Shown: positions 1-8,371 of the stretch, in pieces
Layout of the letters: every line of letters begins with the position of its first letter
Position numbering within the stretch: position 1 is the stretch's first letter
DNA from: Tannerellaceae bacterium
GTDB taxonomy: Bacteria; Bacteroidota; Bacteroidia; Bacteroidales; Tannerellaceae
NCBI GenBank assembly: GCA_031288515.1
Contig: JAITRG010000250.1
Span: 1-32,407, forward strand
Reading direction: 5' to 3'
DNA: 32,407 bases
Position numbers and translations under genes: made by a program
The notes under the pieces: model-generated
Databases searched by the model: none
What the model was told of the DNA's origin: nothing
Seen by the model: the letters and a program-made list of their open reading frames with translations, nothing else

Positions 1-15
1 GTGCTCTTCCGATCT
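1..15. other. Illumina adapter remnant at contig end
   Basis: The first 15 bases are identical to the 3' end of the TruSeq read-2 adapter (its GCTCTTCCGATCT core plus two preceding bases). Array-like sequence starts immediately after. This is almost certainly untrimmed library sequence, so position 1 marks a contig end and not a biological junction. Confidence 0.9.
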
Positions 16-820
16 ATATACGAGCGTTTTGGGCAGATACGATTGTTTTCCCCCGATATCTCCGGGCGATTGGCTACCTACAACTGTTTTGGCCCGATAT
101 CTCCGGGCGATTTGGCTGCCTGCAACTGTTTTGCCTCGATATCTCCGGGCGATTGGCCTCCTACAACTGTTTTGGCCCGATATCTCCGGGCGATTGGGCT
201 ACCTGCAGTTGTTTTGGCCCGATATCTCTGGGCGATTGGCTACCTACAACTGTTTTGGCCCGATATCTCCGGGCGATTGGCTGCCTACAACTGTTTTGCC
301 TCGATATCTCCGGGCGATTGGCTACCTACAATTGTTTTGGCCCGATATCTCCGGGCGATTGGCATCCTACAACTGTTTTGGCCCGATATCTCCGGGCGAT
401 TGGGCTACCTGCAGTTGTTTTTCCCCGATATCTCCGAGCGATTGGGACAGGTACAATTGTTTTCCTTCGATATTTCCGGGCGATTAGGGTAGATACGGTT
501 GTTTTCCCCCGATATCTCCGAGCGATTGGGACAGGTACGGTTGTTTTTCCCCGATATCTCCGGGCGATTGGGACAAATACGGTTGTTTTCCCCCGATATC
601 TCCGGGCGATTGGGGCAGATACGGTTGTTTTTTTCCGATATCTCCGAGCGATTGGGCGCCTACGATTGTTTTCCCCCAATATCTCCGGGCGATTTGGGCA
701 GATACGGTTGTTTTGGCTCGATATCTCCGGGCGATTTGGCTGCCTGCAACTGTTTTGGCTTGATATCTCCGGGCGATTGGTTCCCTGCAACTGTTTTGGC
801 TCGATATCTCCGGGCGGTTG
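16..820. repeat. 41/42-bp tandem repeat array, 19 cores
   Basis: The core GATATCTCCGGGCGATTGG recurs at 55, 96, 138, 179, 221, 262, 303, 344, 385, 427, 469, 511, 553, 595, 637, 678 (AATATC variant), 720, 762 and 803. A damaged partial unit precedes the first. Steps are 41 or 42 bp, mean 41.56. Between cores lies a more variable half of the type TACCTACAACTGTTTTGGCC, with two main flavours: CAACTGTTTTGGCC at 96-400 and again at the end, and ATACGGTTGTTTTCCCC at 430-700. Long open frames exist on both strands, but the mixed 41/42 step breaks any constant frame, so this is not coding. The true copy number is unknown because the contig ends inside the array. Confidence 0.93.
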
Positions 821-843
821 GCTACCGGGAGTTCCCGGTAGCC
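820..843. other. Perfect hairpin closing the repeat array
   Basis: GGCTACCGGGA (820-830), a 2-base gap and TCCCGGTAGCC (833-843) form a perfect 11-bp inverted repeat directly at the end of the last array unit. It has no clear U-tract, so a terminator role for the minus-strand lipoprotein gene ending at 907 is possible but not shown. It could equally be a protein-binding or structural end of the array. Confidence 0.55.
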
Positions 844-906
844 TGATAAAAAACGTCTTTGCTCTTCCAACTGTTTTGAGCGCCCGAAAAGTAGAGAATA
901 ATTACG

Positions 907-1638
907 TTACAAACTTTTTCGACTGCCCGAGAAATCATATACGGCGGCTCCGCCCATTACGTCAACATGTAATGCGAGGGTTCCGTCGGCGGCTATTTTG
1001 CCGGAGATTTCTGTCGGCAGTACGCCATAGATGGGCAATTCGTTCGTTTTGCCCGTTCCTGTCAGCGTATATTCGGAGCCTTCTCTGGATACGGCTATCG
1101 TGCCGGCCAACTGGATTTCGCCCAGTCCGGGAACCGGTATCGCCGCGGTTAGAGAAACCTGTCCCATGGCGGCGTAAGCCAGTTCGATCATTTGGCCGGG
1201 AATCGGCAACTCGGGGATACCTAATGCGGCAGCTTGCAGGTTGCCGTCGCCGAAATAAAGTCCCGCTATATCTCTCGCGAAGTCGAGGAAGTTTACTTTT
1301 ACGCTAACCGTTTTGGAGGCGTTGTCTGCGGCTACCGTAATCGTCGCATTGCCGCCGCCTGCGGCCGTGATCAGTCCTGTTTTGCCGACGGTCGCTACAT
1401 TCGGATTGTCTGTTGTGAAAGTCAGCTTCGCAGGGTTGGCATTGGCCGGAATGGGCCAGTAGTTGAGTTGATAAGCGCTTCCCGGGTCCAGCGTAAGGGC
1501 GGAGGCCCCGTTCAGTTCGATATCCGTAATGACTGCATTATCGTCGAAGTAATTAAAGTCGGCGTATTTGTTGCAGGCAAGCAATAACGCGATGCACAGC
1601 AGGGCGCCTGTTCCCTTAAAGATTCTATTTATTTTCAT
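907..1638 (-). CDS. Ig-like (Big_2-type) surface lipoprotein of the SusCD operon
   Basis: This 243-residue protein has a lipoprotein signal ending in LLLAC, with the lipidated Cys at residue 22. Residues about 38-117 look like a bacterial Ig-like Big_2 domain: a DIELNGASALTLDPGSAYQL start, then NPNVATVGKTGLITA and a closing TITVAADNASKTVSVKV strand. The remaining ~120 residues are glycine-rich, predicted beta-rich, and unrecognised. It starts 24 bp after the SusD gene and is last in that operon, so it is probably an accessory outer-membrane glycan-binding lipoprotein in the SusE/SusF position, although it is not homologous to those by eye. No catalytic motif is visible. Confidence 0.85.
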   Translation of the reverse strand: MKINRIFKGTGALLCIALLLACNKYADFNYFDDNAVITDIELNGASALTLDPGSAYQLNYWPIPANANPAKLTFTTDNPNVATVGKTGLITAAGGGNATITVAADNASKTVSVKVNFLDFARDIAGLYFGDGNLQAAALGIPELPIPGQMIELAYAAMGQVSLTAAIPVPGLGEIQLAGTIAVSREGSEYTLTGTGKTNELPIYGVLPTEISGKIAADGTLALHVDVMGGAAVYDFSGSRKSL

Positions 1639-1662
1639 GTTTATTAAATTTATAGATGATCG

Positions 1663-3471
1663 CTACCAGCCAAAAACATTTTCCAGGTTCGGGTTTGTCA
1701 CCATGTTTGAAACAGGGATTGGCCTGTAATAGTATTTCGGTTCTTCCCACTTGCGGTTGTTCGCCCCGCCTGTCAGGTTAACGCTGAACATGATGTGCCC
1801 GTGGTCGCCATCCGACAGATACCATTCGCCATTTGCTTCTTCCAGGGAGAACGACGGCAGGCTCCCGTCATACGCTTCTTTTTCGGCTTTCGTTTTAAAG
1901 ATGACGTAATCAGGCTGGCTGTCGCCGGTTATGTCCAGGCCGGGCAAACCCGTCTGCGGGATGTAGGATCCCTGCGGCAACTCTTCGAGCAACTTGCCGC
2001 AAGCCCAGCGATAGAGGTCTTGCTCGCGCGTTCCTTCCAGGGCCATTTCTACCCGGCGTTCGCGGCGTATCTCCAGAATAACGCCTTTATTAGCGCCGCC
2101 TACTTTCGGATACTGAGCGGCCAGAACCGGATCGATGTTGCCGTTGGCGACAGCCATTTCCAGAGACGGCATGTCTACGCGGGCGCGGAGTTTGTTGACG
2201 GATATGTCCAGGTCGTCCTGCGTCAGCGCGCCTGTTTCCGCTTTTGCTTCGGCATAGATCAGCAGCGCCTCTGCATAGCGATAGACCGGCAGGTCGTTAT
2301 AACATGAGCTCCACGTTTCCGCTCCTAACGTTTCCAATGTGCGCGGATAGTATTTTATCGCTTCGTAACCGCCGTTCTTGATATGTATCGCCCAGTTATA
2401 AGGAGCAGCGGTTCCCGGTTTGCAAAAGCCGGGGTATTGAACCGTAGCTTCCATACGCGGGTCGCGGCCGGCAAACATATCCTTATACTCTCTGGCGGCA
2501 TAGCCGGCCCCGTTTGTAAAGCGGCTTCCGTCTTTCATCAGGTAGGATTCTACCAGCGTTCGGCTCAAGCCGTATTCGCCGTAAAGCCCGTGGAACGAAC
2601 TGTTGCCGTTTCCTTTTCCCGGCGTATATTCGCCCATCAGGATGATTTCGGCATTGCCGGACAGGTCTGCGCTGGTAAAGAGGGCGGAATAACCGTCCGT
2701 TCCGCTGCCGGTAATACTGAACACGTTCGATTCGATGATAGTCCGGGCCGTTGCAGCCGCTTTCGAGAGCAGGGCGTCCGCCGTCTCGCCCAGGTTCAAT
2801 TCGGAACGGTATTTGCGGGTTGTGCCTTCCTGCAGGCAGAAACGGGCCAGCAACAGTTGAGCGCAATAGCTGTTGATAGCCGTCCGGTTGCCCAGTTCCG
2901 GTTTGATATGAGTCGAAGCGTATTCCAGGTCGGCGATGATCGAATCGGCCACCAGCGTACGCGGGTCGGCCGCCTTGTACAAATCTTCGTCTATGGTAGA
3001 CAGCGGTTTGTTATACCAGGGTACGTTCGAGAACTGCTGAATACGATTGATATAGAACATGGCCCGGAAATAGCGCCCGATACCGGTAAAATGATTGATT
3101 TCCGCCTGGTCGCCAACCGCTTTATCCGCGTTAACCAGGAAGAAATTAACTTCGCGCAGATAATCCCACTCTGCCCATCCGCCGGCATTTTCCTTATTCA
3201 GAGAGCCTCTCAGCATATTGTATTCTGTTGTCTGCGTGGTACGGTTGGCCATATTATCCGTGAAAACATCGTTGTCGTAGTTATTTCGCAAATAGAAGAT
3301 ATTCCTTCTGTACAGCCCTGTGATATAGGTGTTCAAGTCGTCCGGCGTATTAAAAAAACTTTCCGCCGTAATATCCGTTTGAGGGTATTTCTCCATAAAA
3401 TCATCGTTGCAAGCGGTGGCCAGGGCGAATAAACCTGTCAAATAGAAAATATACTTTTTCATACTTTTCAT
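1663..3471 (-). CDS. SusD/RagB-family outer-membrane glycan-binding lipoprotein
   Basis: This 602-residue protein has a lipoprotein signal (FALATAC, Cys at residue 21) followed by the typical SusD opening DDFMEKYPQTDITAESFF. The TPR-like helical body and the C-terminal RagB/SusD domain (ADALLIYAEAKAETG-type helix, ILEIRRERRVEMALEG, closing YYYRPIP) are all present, and the length is normal for the family. SusD proteins sit on the cell surface as a lid over the SusC barrel and capture glycans or peptides. The gene starts 12 bp after the SusC stop, so the two are co-transcribed. The ligand cannot be read from the sequence; the neighbouring sugar-acid operon makes a sugar-containing ligand reasonable. 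Confidence 0.96.
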   Translation of the reverse strand: MKSMKKYIFYLTGLFALATACNDDFMEKYPQTDITAESFFNTPDDLNTYITGLYRRNIFYLRNNYDNDVFTDNMANRTTQTTEYNMLRGSLNKENAGGWAEWDYLREVNFFLVNADKAVGDQAEINHFTGIGRYFRAMFYINRIQQFSNVPWYNKPLSTIDEDLYKAADPRTLVADSIIADLEYASTHIKPELGNRTAINSYCAQLLLARFCLQEGTTRKYRSELNLGETADALLSKAAATARTIIESNVFSITGSGTDGYSALFTSADLSGNAEIILMGEYTPGKGNGNSSFHGLYGEYGLSRTLVESYLMKDGSRFTNGAGYAAREYKDMFAGRDPRMEATVQYPGFCKPGTAAPYNWAIHIKNGGYEAIKYYPRTLETLGAETWSSCYNDLPVYRYAEALLIYAEAKAETGALTQDDLDISVNKLRARVDMPSLEMAVANGNIDPVLAAQYPKVGGANKGVILEIRRERRVEMALEGTREQDLYRWACGKLLEELPQGSYIPQTGLPGLDITGDSQPDYVIFKTKAEKEAYDGSLPSFSLEEANGEWYLSDGDHGHIMFSVNLTGGANNRKWEEPKYYYRPIPVSNMVTNPNLENVFGW

Positions 3472-3483
3472 TTTTTTTAGTCG

Positions 3484-6400
3484 TTAAAAATTCAGATTCA
3501 ATCCCACCGTAAACACTTTCTGCTGCGGATAGTACGTACTGTTTCCCAGCGTATAGTTTGAGTTATCGTTGTATTGTTCGCGCTGAACGGCAGTAGCCAG
3601 TTCCGGATCGATACCGCCCACTTTCAGGCGATCCCATGTAAAGAGGTTTTCAACGCTCAGATAAACGCGCAGGCGTTCGAGTTTCATTTTTTGTACCAGC
3701 GCCCCGGGCAGCGTATACCCGACCGTCAGGTTCTTGAAGCGCAGGAAAGATGCGTCTTGCAGGTACTTGGTCTGTGGGGCGGCCAGTTCCGTATTTTCTG
3801 CTACGTATGGTTTCAGGCGCGGGAAGTACGCCTCGTTGCCTTTCATCGTCCAGTTGTCCAAGTTCCCTTCAATTGCGGACGACCATGGGTTGGAGAATAC
3901 GCCCCAGAAATCGTGGAAGTTTCCAACCGGGTACCAGTCCTGTTTACCTACGCCGTAGAAGAACGCGCGGAGGTCGAACCCCCTGTAAGCCGCTTCAATC
4001 GTGAAGCTGTATGGCAGGCGGGCGCTGGTATTACCGATAATGACGCGGTCGCCCGGGTCGTTTACCGTACCGTCTCCGTTTGTGATTTCGTTATCGCCGT
4101 TCAGGTCTTTAAACTTTAAGTCGCCTTCATAAACGGTTCTGTTATTGTCTTCTTCTGCCACATTGGTCTGGTCTATCTTTGCCTTACCGGTAGGATTTCC
4201 GTTAGCGTCCAGTACCAGGTCGCCCAGTTGCAGGAATCCGTCGGTCACGAGGCCCCATATTTCACCGATTTCCTGCCCTTCATAATAGTTTGCCGTACCG
4301 CGTCCGGTATTGATAGACTTTGTCGGGTTGTCAAACTTCGTTACACAGGTGCGCGCATCAGACAGGTTGACCATTACGCCTACCGTAAGCGGCGAACCGC
4401 CTGCATCGAATTTATCGTTATAGCCCAGGGTGATTTCCCATCCCTGCGTTTTCAGGTCGCCTGCGTTTTCTTTCGGGACGCCCGCCCCGAATACGGCGGG
4501 AAGCTCCTTGCCCTGAACCAGCATGCCTTCCGTATAGCGGGTATAGTTATCTATCGACAGGTTGAGACGGTTGTTCAGCATAGTCAGGTCTAAACCGAAG
4601 TTGACGGTGCGTACCGTTTCCCATGTCATATTGCCGGATACTACGCCGGGCGCTTTCACGTACAAAGACATATCCCCGTTGACAGGAAGCGGCAGATAGT
4701 CCGTACCCATCGTAGCGATATACGGATAATAACCTGTCAATACCTGGTTGCCGAGTACTCCATAAGAAGCCCTCAACTTGAACTGGTCTATCTTTGCCGA
4801 TTCGGCAATGGATTTCGCGAAATTCTCCTTCGAAACGACCCATCCGAGCGAACCGGAGGGGAAGAATCCGAAGCGGCTGTCTTTCGCGAAGCGGCTGGTA
4901 CCGTCGTAGCGTCCGTTCAGTTCCAGCAGATATTTATTGTCGTAAGCATAATTGACGCGTCCAAACACGCCGCGAAGAGCCAGTTCTTCAATACTCTCCG
5001 CCACCTGAATGGTTCCCGTAGCCAGGTTTATCGTAGGCAGGCTGTTACTGATCATATCCGTACGCATAATCCATGAGTATACATTTTTCGTATGTTCCTG
5101 GTTGAATCCCAGCATGGCGTGTACAGCATGCTTTCCGCCGAATGTCTGGTTGTAATCGGTATACACGTTGTACACCTGATACTGGTCTAATGCGGATCGG
5201 GTATATGCATAGTTTGTCCTGTTATTAAACGATTTCATATCCGTGTTTCCCAAATCGCCCCATACATCATACTGAATCGGCATGCCGGGTCCCGGCCTCC
5301 AGCCGACAGGATAATGTTCCGCTTTCGTATTGGAGTTTGTAAAGCGGAAACTGGCGTCTGCTTTAACTGTCCAGCTATTTTTGATAATATCAATTGTCGT
5401 GTTCAGTAAGATGTTGGTCTGGTTCCAGTTTTCGATTTTACGTCCGCCTTCTTCCACCAGGCCAATGAGGTTGGCGCCGTTATAGCCGTACGTGCCATCC
5501 GGATTATAGATAGAACGCATGGGGTTGCGGGATATCTGCCAGAAATATTTCTCAACGCCGGCTTCCGGCTGATCGTACGTCTGATAGTTGAAAGACAGGT
5601 TGGCGCCGATTTCCCACCAGTTGGTCAGTTTGAGCGAGCCATTACTGCGGATGTTCAGGCGGTCGAGGCCATCATTGCCGTAACGCATCATACCGTCCTG
5701 GCGGTAGTATCCGCTGCTGACTGCATAAGACATCTTGTCGGTTTTGTTGGCGATGCGCACGTTTGCGTTATACGTCGGAGAGACGTCGCGCAAGAAAGCG
5801 TCATTGTAGTCAATGTCCTGATACCAGGCCCATATGCCGTTTGTGTTGTACAAGCCGGACAGATAACCGTCTAAGCCGACCACGCGGTAAGCCGGATATT
5901 TATCAGGATTCGCCTGCATATTTTTGACATATTCGAACTCTGCATCGTAAAACAGGGGCTTGCGTGTGGAAGACGGATTAGCCAATGTCATATGTACCAA
6001 CGGATCGTGGATCAGTTCGGGCAACGTAGAGAACGTACGAACGCCGGCTGTCGCGTCGGCGCTGATTTCCAGTTTGTTTGCTTTCGCTTTCTTAGTGGTT
6101 ACCAATACGACGCCAAAAGAAGCGCGGCCTCCATAAATGGCAGCCGAAGCGGCGTCTTTCAGAATAGAGACACTTTCGATATCATCCGGATTAATACGTG
6201 AAAGTTCATTTGAACTGACAGGTACGTTATCTATCAGAATCAGGGCGCTACCGCCGTTAATGGATGTATACCCGCGGATGTTGATATCCGGCGAACTGTT
6301 GGCGCGGCCCGTCGTATTGATGATGTTTACGTTGGCGGCCGCACCCTGTAAAGCCTGATTGACGTTCGTAATCGGACGGTCTTCAATCGCTTTTGCCCCG

Positions 6401-6807
6401 ACCGACTGGACGGCGCCTGTTAAATTCGCTTTCCGCTGTACGCCATATCCTACCACAATCACTTCATCTATCAGTTGGGTATCATCGCCCAGCGTCACAT
6501 TGATCATTGTTTTTGATCCGACAACAATTTCTTCCGCTCTATATCCGATATACGAAAACGCCAATACGTCATTATCGCCGGATACCTGAATCGTATAATT
6601 ACCTCCAAAATCCGTCATTGTTCCATTGGTTGTTCCTTTAACCAGTACGTTTACGCCGATAAGCGGTTCGCCGTAGGCGTCAGAGACAGTACCTTTCACG
6701 GATTTGCCTTGCGCAAATCCGGATACGCTGCATAAAAGTAAAAACAAGGTAAGCAAAAATGGGAATGTCTTTTTCAGACCCTTTTTTTTGTTTTTCTTAG
6801 TTAACAT
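3484..6807 (-). CDS. SusC/RagA-family TonB-linked outer-membrane transporter
   Basis: This 1107-residue protein has an N-terminal signal peptide (about 1-33) and a CarboxypepD_reg-like domain (GTVSDAYGEPLIGVNVLVKG, about 38-125). A TonB box and plug region (DEVIVVGYGVQRKANLTGAV) comes next, then the long 22-strand barrel ending in VFTVGLNLNF. It imports the ligand captured by the downstream SusD across the outer membrane using TonB energy. It has no N-terminal extra domain for an ECF anti-sigma factor, and no sigma/anti-sigma pair lies nearby. Regulation is therefore more likely through the AraC-type regulator transcribed divergently from 7396. Confidence 0.97.
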   Translation of the reverse strand: MLTKKNKKKGLKKTFPFLLTLFLLLCSVSGFAQGKSVKGTVSDAYGEPLIGVNVLVKGTTNGTMTDFGGNYTIQVSGDNDVLAFSYIGYRAEEIVVGSKTMINVTLGDDTQLIDEVIVVGYGVQRKANLTGAVQSVGAKAIEDRPITNVNQALQGAAANVNIINTTGRANSSPDINIRGYTSINGGSALILIDNVPVSSNELSRINPDDIESVSILKDAASAAIYGGRASFGVVLVTTKKAKANKLEISADATAGVRTFSTLPELIHDPLVHMTLANPSSTRKPLFYDAEFEYVKNMQANPDKYPAYRVVGLDGYLSGLYNTNGIWAWYQDIDYNDAFLRDVSPTYNANVRIANKTDKMSYAVSSGYYRQDGMMRYGNDGLDRLNIRSNGSLKLTNWWEIGANLSFNYQTYDQPEAGVEKYFWQISRNPMRSIYNPDGTYGYNGANLIGLVEEGGRKIENWNQTNILLNTTIDIIKNSWTVKADASFRFTNSNTKAEHYPVGWRPGPGMPIQYDVWGDLGNTDMKSFNNRTNYAYTRSALDQYQVYNVYTDYNQTFGGKHAVHAMLGFNQEHTKNVYSWIMRTDMISNSLPTINLATGTIQVAESIEELALRGVFGRVNYAYDNKYLLELNGRYDGTSRFAKDSRFGFFPSGSLGWVVSKENFAKSIAESAKIDQFKLRASYGVLGNQVLTGYYPYIATMGTDYLPLPVNGDMSLYVKAPGVVSGNMTWETVRTVNFGLDLTMLNNRLNLSIDNYTRYTEGMLVQGKELPAVFGAGVPKENAGDLKTQGWEITLGYNDKFDAGGSPLTVGVMVNLSDARTCVTKFDNPTKSINTGRGTANYYEGQEIGEIWGLVTDGFLQLGDLVLDANGNPTGKAKIDQTNVAEEDNNRTVYEGDLKFKDLNGDNEITNGDGTVNDPGDRVIIGNTSARLPYSFTIEAAYRGFDLRAFFYGVGKQDWYPVGNFHDFWGVFSNPWSSAIEGNLDNWTMKGNEAYFPRLKPYVAENTELAAPQTKYLQDASFLRFKNLTVGYTLPGALVQKMKLERLRVYLSVENLFTWDRLKVGGIDPELATAVQREQYNDNSNYTLGNSTYYPQQKVFTVGLNLNF

Positions 6808-6964
6808 AGATTTTTTTTAAATTATTTATTTAAGACTACTTAAACCCGGATATCGGATGTGTGCGTTAAAAACCGGCCCAATATCCTTTTTCCTCCCAAA
6901 GTCCGGGGAAAATAACAATGGCATTAAAAAAATTAATTCATAGGCGGTGTATTTAAAAGATTAA

Positions 6965-7001
6965 CAAAAGTATAATATTGTGCGCGACAACAGGCTGCAA
7001 A
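6965..7001 (-). promoter_or_regulatory. Candidate Bacteroidetes promoter of the SusCD operon
   Basis: On the minus strand TACTTTTG (6972-6965) matches the Bacteroidetes -7 element TAnnTTTG. A TTTG lies at 7001-6998, but the gap of 25 bp is longer than the usual 19-21, so the -33 assignment is weak. The predicted start near 6958 leaves a leader of about 150 nt before SusC, normal for these operons. Confidence 0.5.
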
Positions 7002-7027
7002 TATATATAAATGTTTAAAATACATTT

Positions 7028-7074
7028 ACCCATCCTTTTGGAAATTAACTTAGATTAACTTCCTGTTTATGGGT
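7028..7074. promoter_or_regulatory. Imperfect dyad in the SusC/AraC intergenic region
   Basis: ACCCAT (7028-7033) pairs with ATGGGT (7069-7074), and GGAAATTAA (7040-7048) pairs with TTAACTTCC (7055-7063) with one mismatch; all are centred on the same point. The dyad lies about 30 bp upstream of the candidate SusC -33 region, where an activator could bind. The rest of the 588-bp gap is AT-rich and shows no gene I would support; a minus-strand ORF at 7149-7397 is explained by the direct repeat there. Confidence 0.45.
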
Positions 7075-7211
7075 TTCTATTCCAATACATATGATTTTAT
7101 TATGTTCCATACGATTAATTTATATTTTGATTCGCCCACAAAGCAACACTAAAAAAGTTTCTTTACAATTAACATTACGTTAAGTTTTTCATAAATAGTC
7201 TCATCGCCCCT

Positions 7212-7313
7212 ATGCATAAAAAACGTAAAAGGTAATGCTGCAACAGGTGAAATTGATAAGATGAGCTTCATCAAACGATGCATAAAAGACGTAAAAGGTA
7301 ATGTCGCAACAGG
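7212..7313. repeat. Two 36-bp direct repeats 30 bp apart
   Basis: Copies at 7212-7247 and 7278-7313 share ATGCATAAAA, ACGTAAAAGGTAATG and GCAACAGG with three mismatches in 36 positions. They give a spurious repeated peptide (VATLPFTSFMHR / VAALPFTFFMHR) on the minus strand. They lie between the SusC and AraC-type promoters. The function is unknown; a dispersed intergenic repeat is the simplest reading. Confidence 0.8.
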
Positions 7314-7337
7314 AGAGGGAAAATTGTTCAACTCGGA

Positions 7338-7370
7338 TTGGGGAAAATCGATTAGTTGGTAGTATCTTTG
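7338..7370 (+). promoter_or_regulatory. Promoter of the AraC-type regulator with a shared operator-like motif
   Basis: TATCTTTG (7363-7370) matches TAnnTTTG, with TTGG at 7338-7341 and a 21-bp gap. The predicted start near 7377 leaves a ~19-nt leader. Between the two boxes sits AAAATCGAT (7344-7352). The AAAATCGA core also occurs twice upstream of the catabolic operon at 16758-16786, so it may be the regulator's own binding motif. Confidence 0.55.
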
Positions 7371-7395
7371 TTGAAATAATTGAGATGTTTCTAAC

Positions 7396-8250
7396 ATGAA
7401 TAGAAAAGAACCCTTAAACCTAATCCTGCTGAATGCCGCCCGGAAAGTCCATCATGCCGATTGGAACTGGAAAGGGGTAAACAGCCCTTTTGCCAGATTA
7501 TATATGGTAGAAAGCGGGTATGCGAAAGTTAACATCCCGGAAGGATCGTTCAGGATACGGCCGGGCTATATGTATCTGATTCCTTCTTTTGTGACCCATA
7601 GCTATGAGAACGACAGTACGTTTGTGCTGTACTACCTGCATATTTATGATGAACAAAATATCTTCGACAAGCTGAACTTCCCGTTTGAAATCCCGGCTAG
7701 CGAAATGGACGTCTTACTGATGAAACATTTGCTATCCATTAATCCGGGAAGGGGGCTGAAACGGTCTGACCCGGACGACTACGATAACTTCCCTTCATTA
7801 ATGCAAAGTATCGCCCGCAACAACGAATATTCTCTCGATACGGTAGTAGAAACATACGGGATATTATTACAGCTATTCTCCCGGTTCTTAAAGAAAGCCT
7901 CCGCCAAACAAGAGATGAAAGACGAACGGATCATAAAAATACTGCGCCATATCAGGGAGAATATTAACCGGGAGATAACGATAGAAGAACTGGCCTCCAT
8001 CTGCTACCTGTCTAAAGACCATTTTATCAGGCTCTTTAAGAAAGAAAAAAACTGTACTCCCTTGCAGTACATCAACCAGAAAAAGATAGAAAAAGCGCAA
8101 CTGATGCTCACCGTAGGCGGAAAGTCTATCAAAGATATCGCCTTCAGCCTTTCCTTCAACGAAATATCGTACTTCCACCGTCTCTTCAAAAAAATAACAG
8201 GCAAATCCCCCTATCAATACAGGAAACTTCATTTTTCCCCATCTTTTTAG
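7396..8250 (+). CDS. AraC-family transcriptional regulator
   Basis: This 284-residue protein has an N-terminal cupin-like sensor (about 25-110, including the FRIRPGYMYLIPSFVTHSY turn) and a C-terminal pair of helix-turn-helix motifs (about 180-275). The motifs are ITIEELASICYLSKDHFIRLFKK, given here as two parts (ITIEELASICYLSK, then DHFIRLFKK), and IKDIAFSLSFNEISYFHRLF with the family signature GKSPYQYRK at the end. Such proteins usually activate sugar-use genes when a sugar binds the cupin. It sits between the SusCD operon (divergent) and the catabolic operon (convergent) and is the only obvious local regulator for both. The ligand is unknown. Confidence 0.93.
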   Translation: MNRKEPLNLILLNAARKVHHADWNWKGVNSPFARLYMVESGYAKVNIPEGSFRIRPGYMYLIPSFVTHSYENDSTFVLYYLHIYDEQNIFDKLNFPFEIPASEMDVLLMKHLLSINPGRGLKRSDPDDYDNFPSLMQSIARNNEYSLDTVVETYGILLQLFSRFLKKASAKQEMKDERIIKILRHIRENINREITIEELASICYLSKDHFIRLFKKEKNCTPLQYINQKKIEKAQLMLTVGGKSIKDIAFSLSFNEISYFHRLFKKITGKSPYQYRKLHFSPSF

Positions 8251-8310
8251 TCACATTCTTTTCAGTTTTGGTTAATCGAGGAGACTAAAAAGACGGGGAA
8301 AATGAAGTTT
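8224..8310. terminator. Long inverted repeat between convergent genes, probable bidirectional terminator
   Basis: The left arm 8224-8252 (AAACTTCATTTTTCCCC... CTTTTTAGTC) pairs with the right arm 8283-8310 (GACTAAAAAG... GGGGAAAATGAAGTTT) over 28-29 positions with one bulge and one mismatch; the loop is 30 nt. It contains the stop codon of the AraC-type gene and lies 62 bp from the stop of the convergent permease gene. It most likely terminates both transcripts. Confidence 0.65.
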
Positions 8311-8371
8311 TGTTCAGGAAGGCCATTTATAAGAATTAACGACGTAACGGCCTGTCCTGGCGTGTGGTTTT

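Noticed and set aside
16..820. CRISPR array
   Set aside because: Cores are about 20 bp and the intervening halves are similar to each other, not unique spacers; there are no cas genes in the window.
1..870. Long ORFs on both strands inside the left repeat array (up to 384 codons)
   Set aside because: The 41/42-bp step gives no constant reading frame, the peptides are out-of-frame versions of one repeat, and no start signal or domain is present.
2383..3432. 349-codon plus-strand ORF opposite the SusD gene
   Set aside because: It is a shadow frame of a well-supported gene, with no domain and no promoter.
7212..7313. Minimal CRISPR (36-bp repeats, 30-bp spacer)
   Set aside because: Only two imperfect repeats, no cas genes and no leader.
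7149..7397. Minus-strand ORF of 82 codons upstream of SusC
   Set aside because: Its repeated peptide is a by-product of the direct repeats, it overlaps the AraC-type promoter, and it has no family match.
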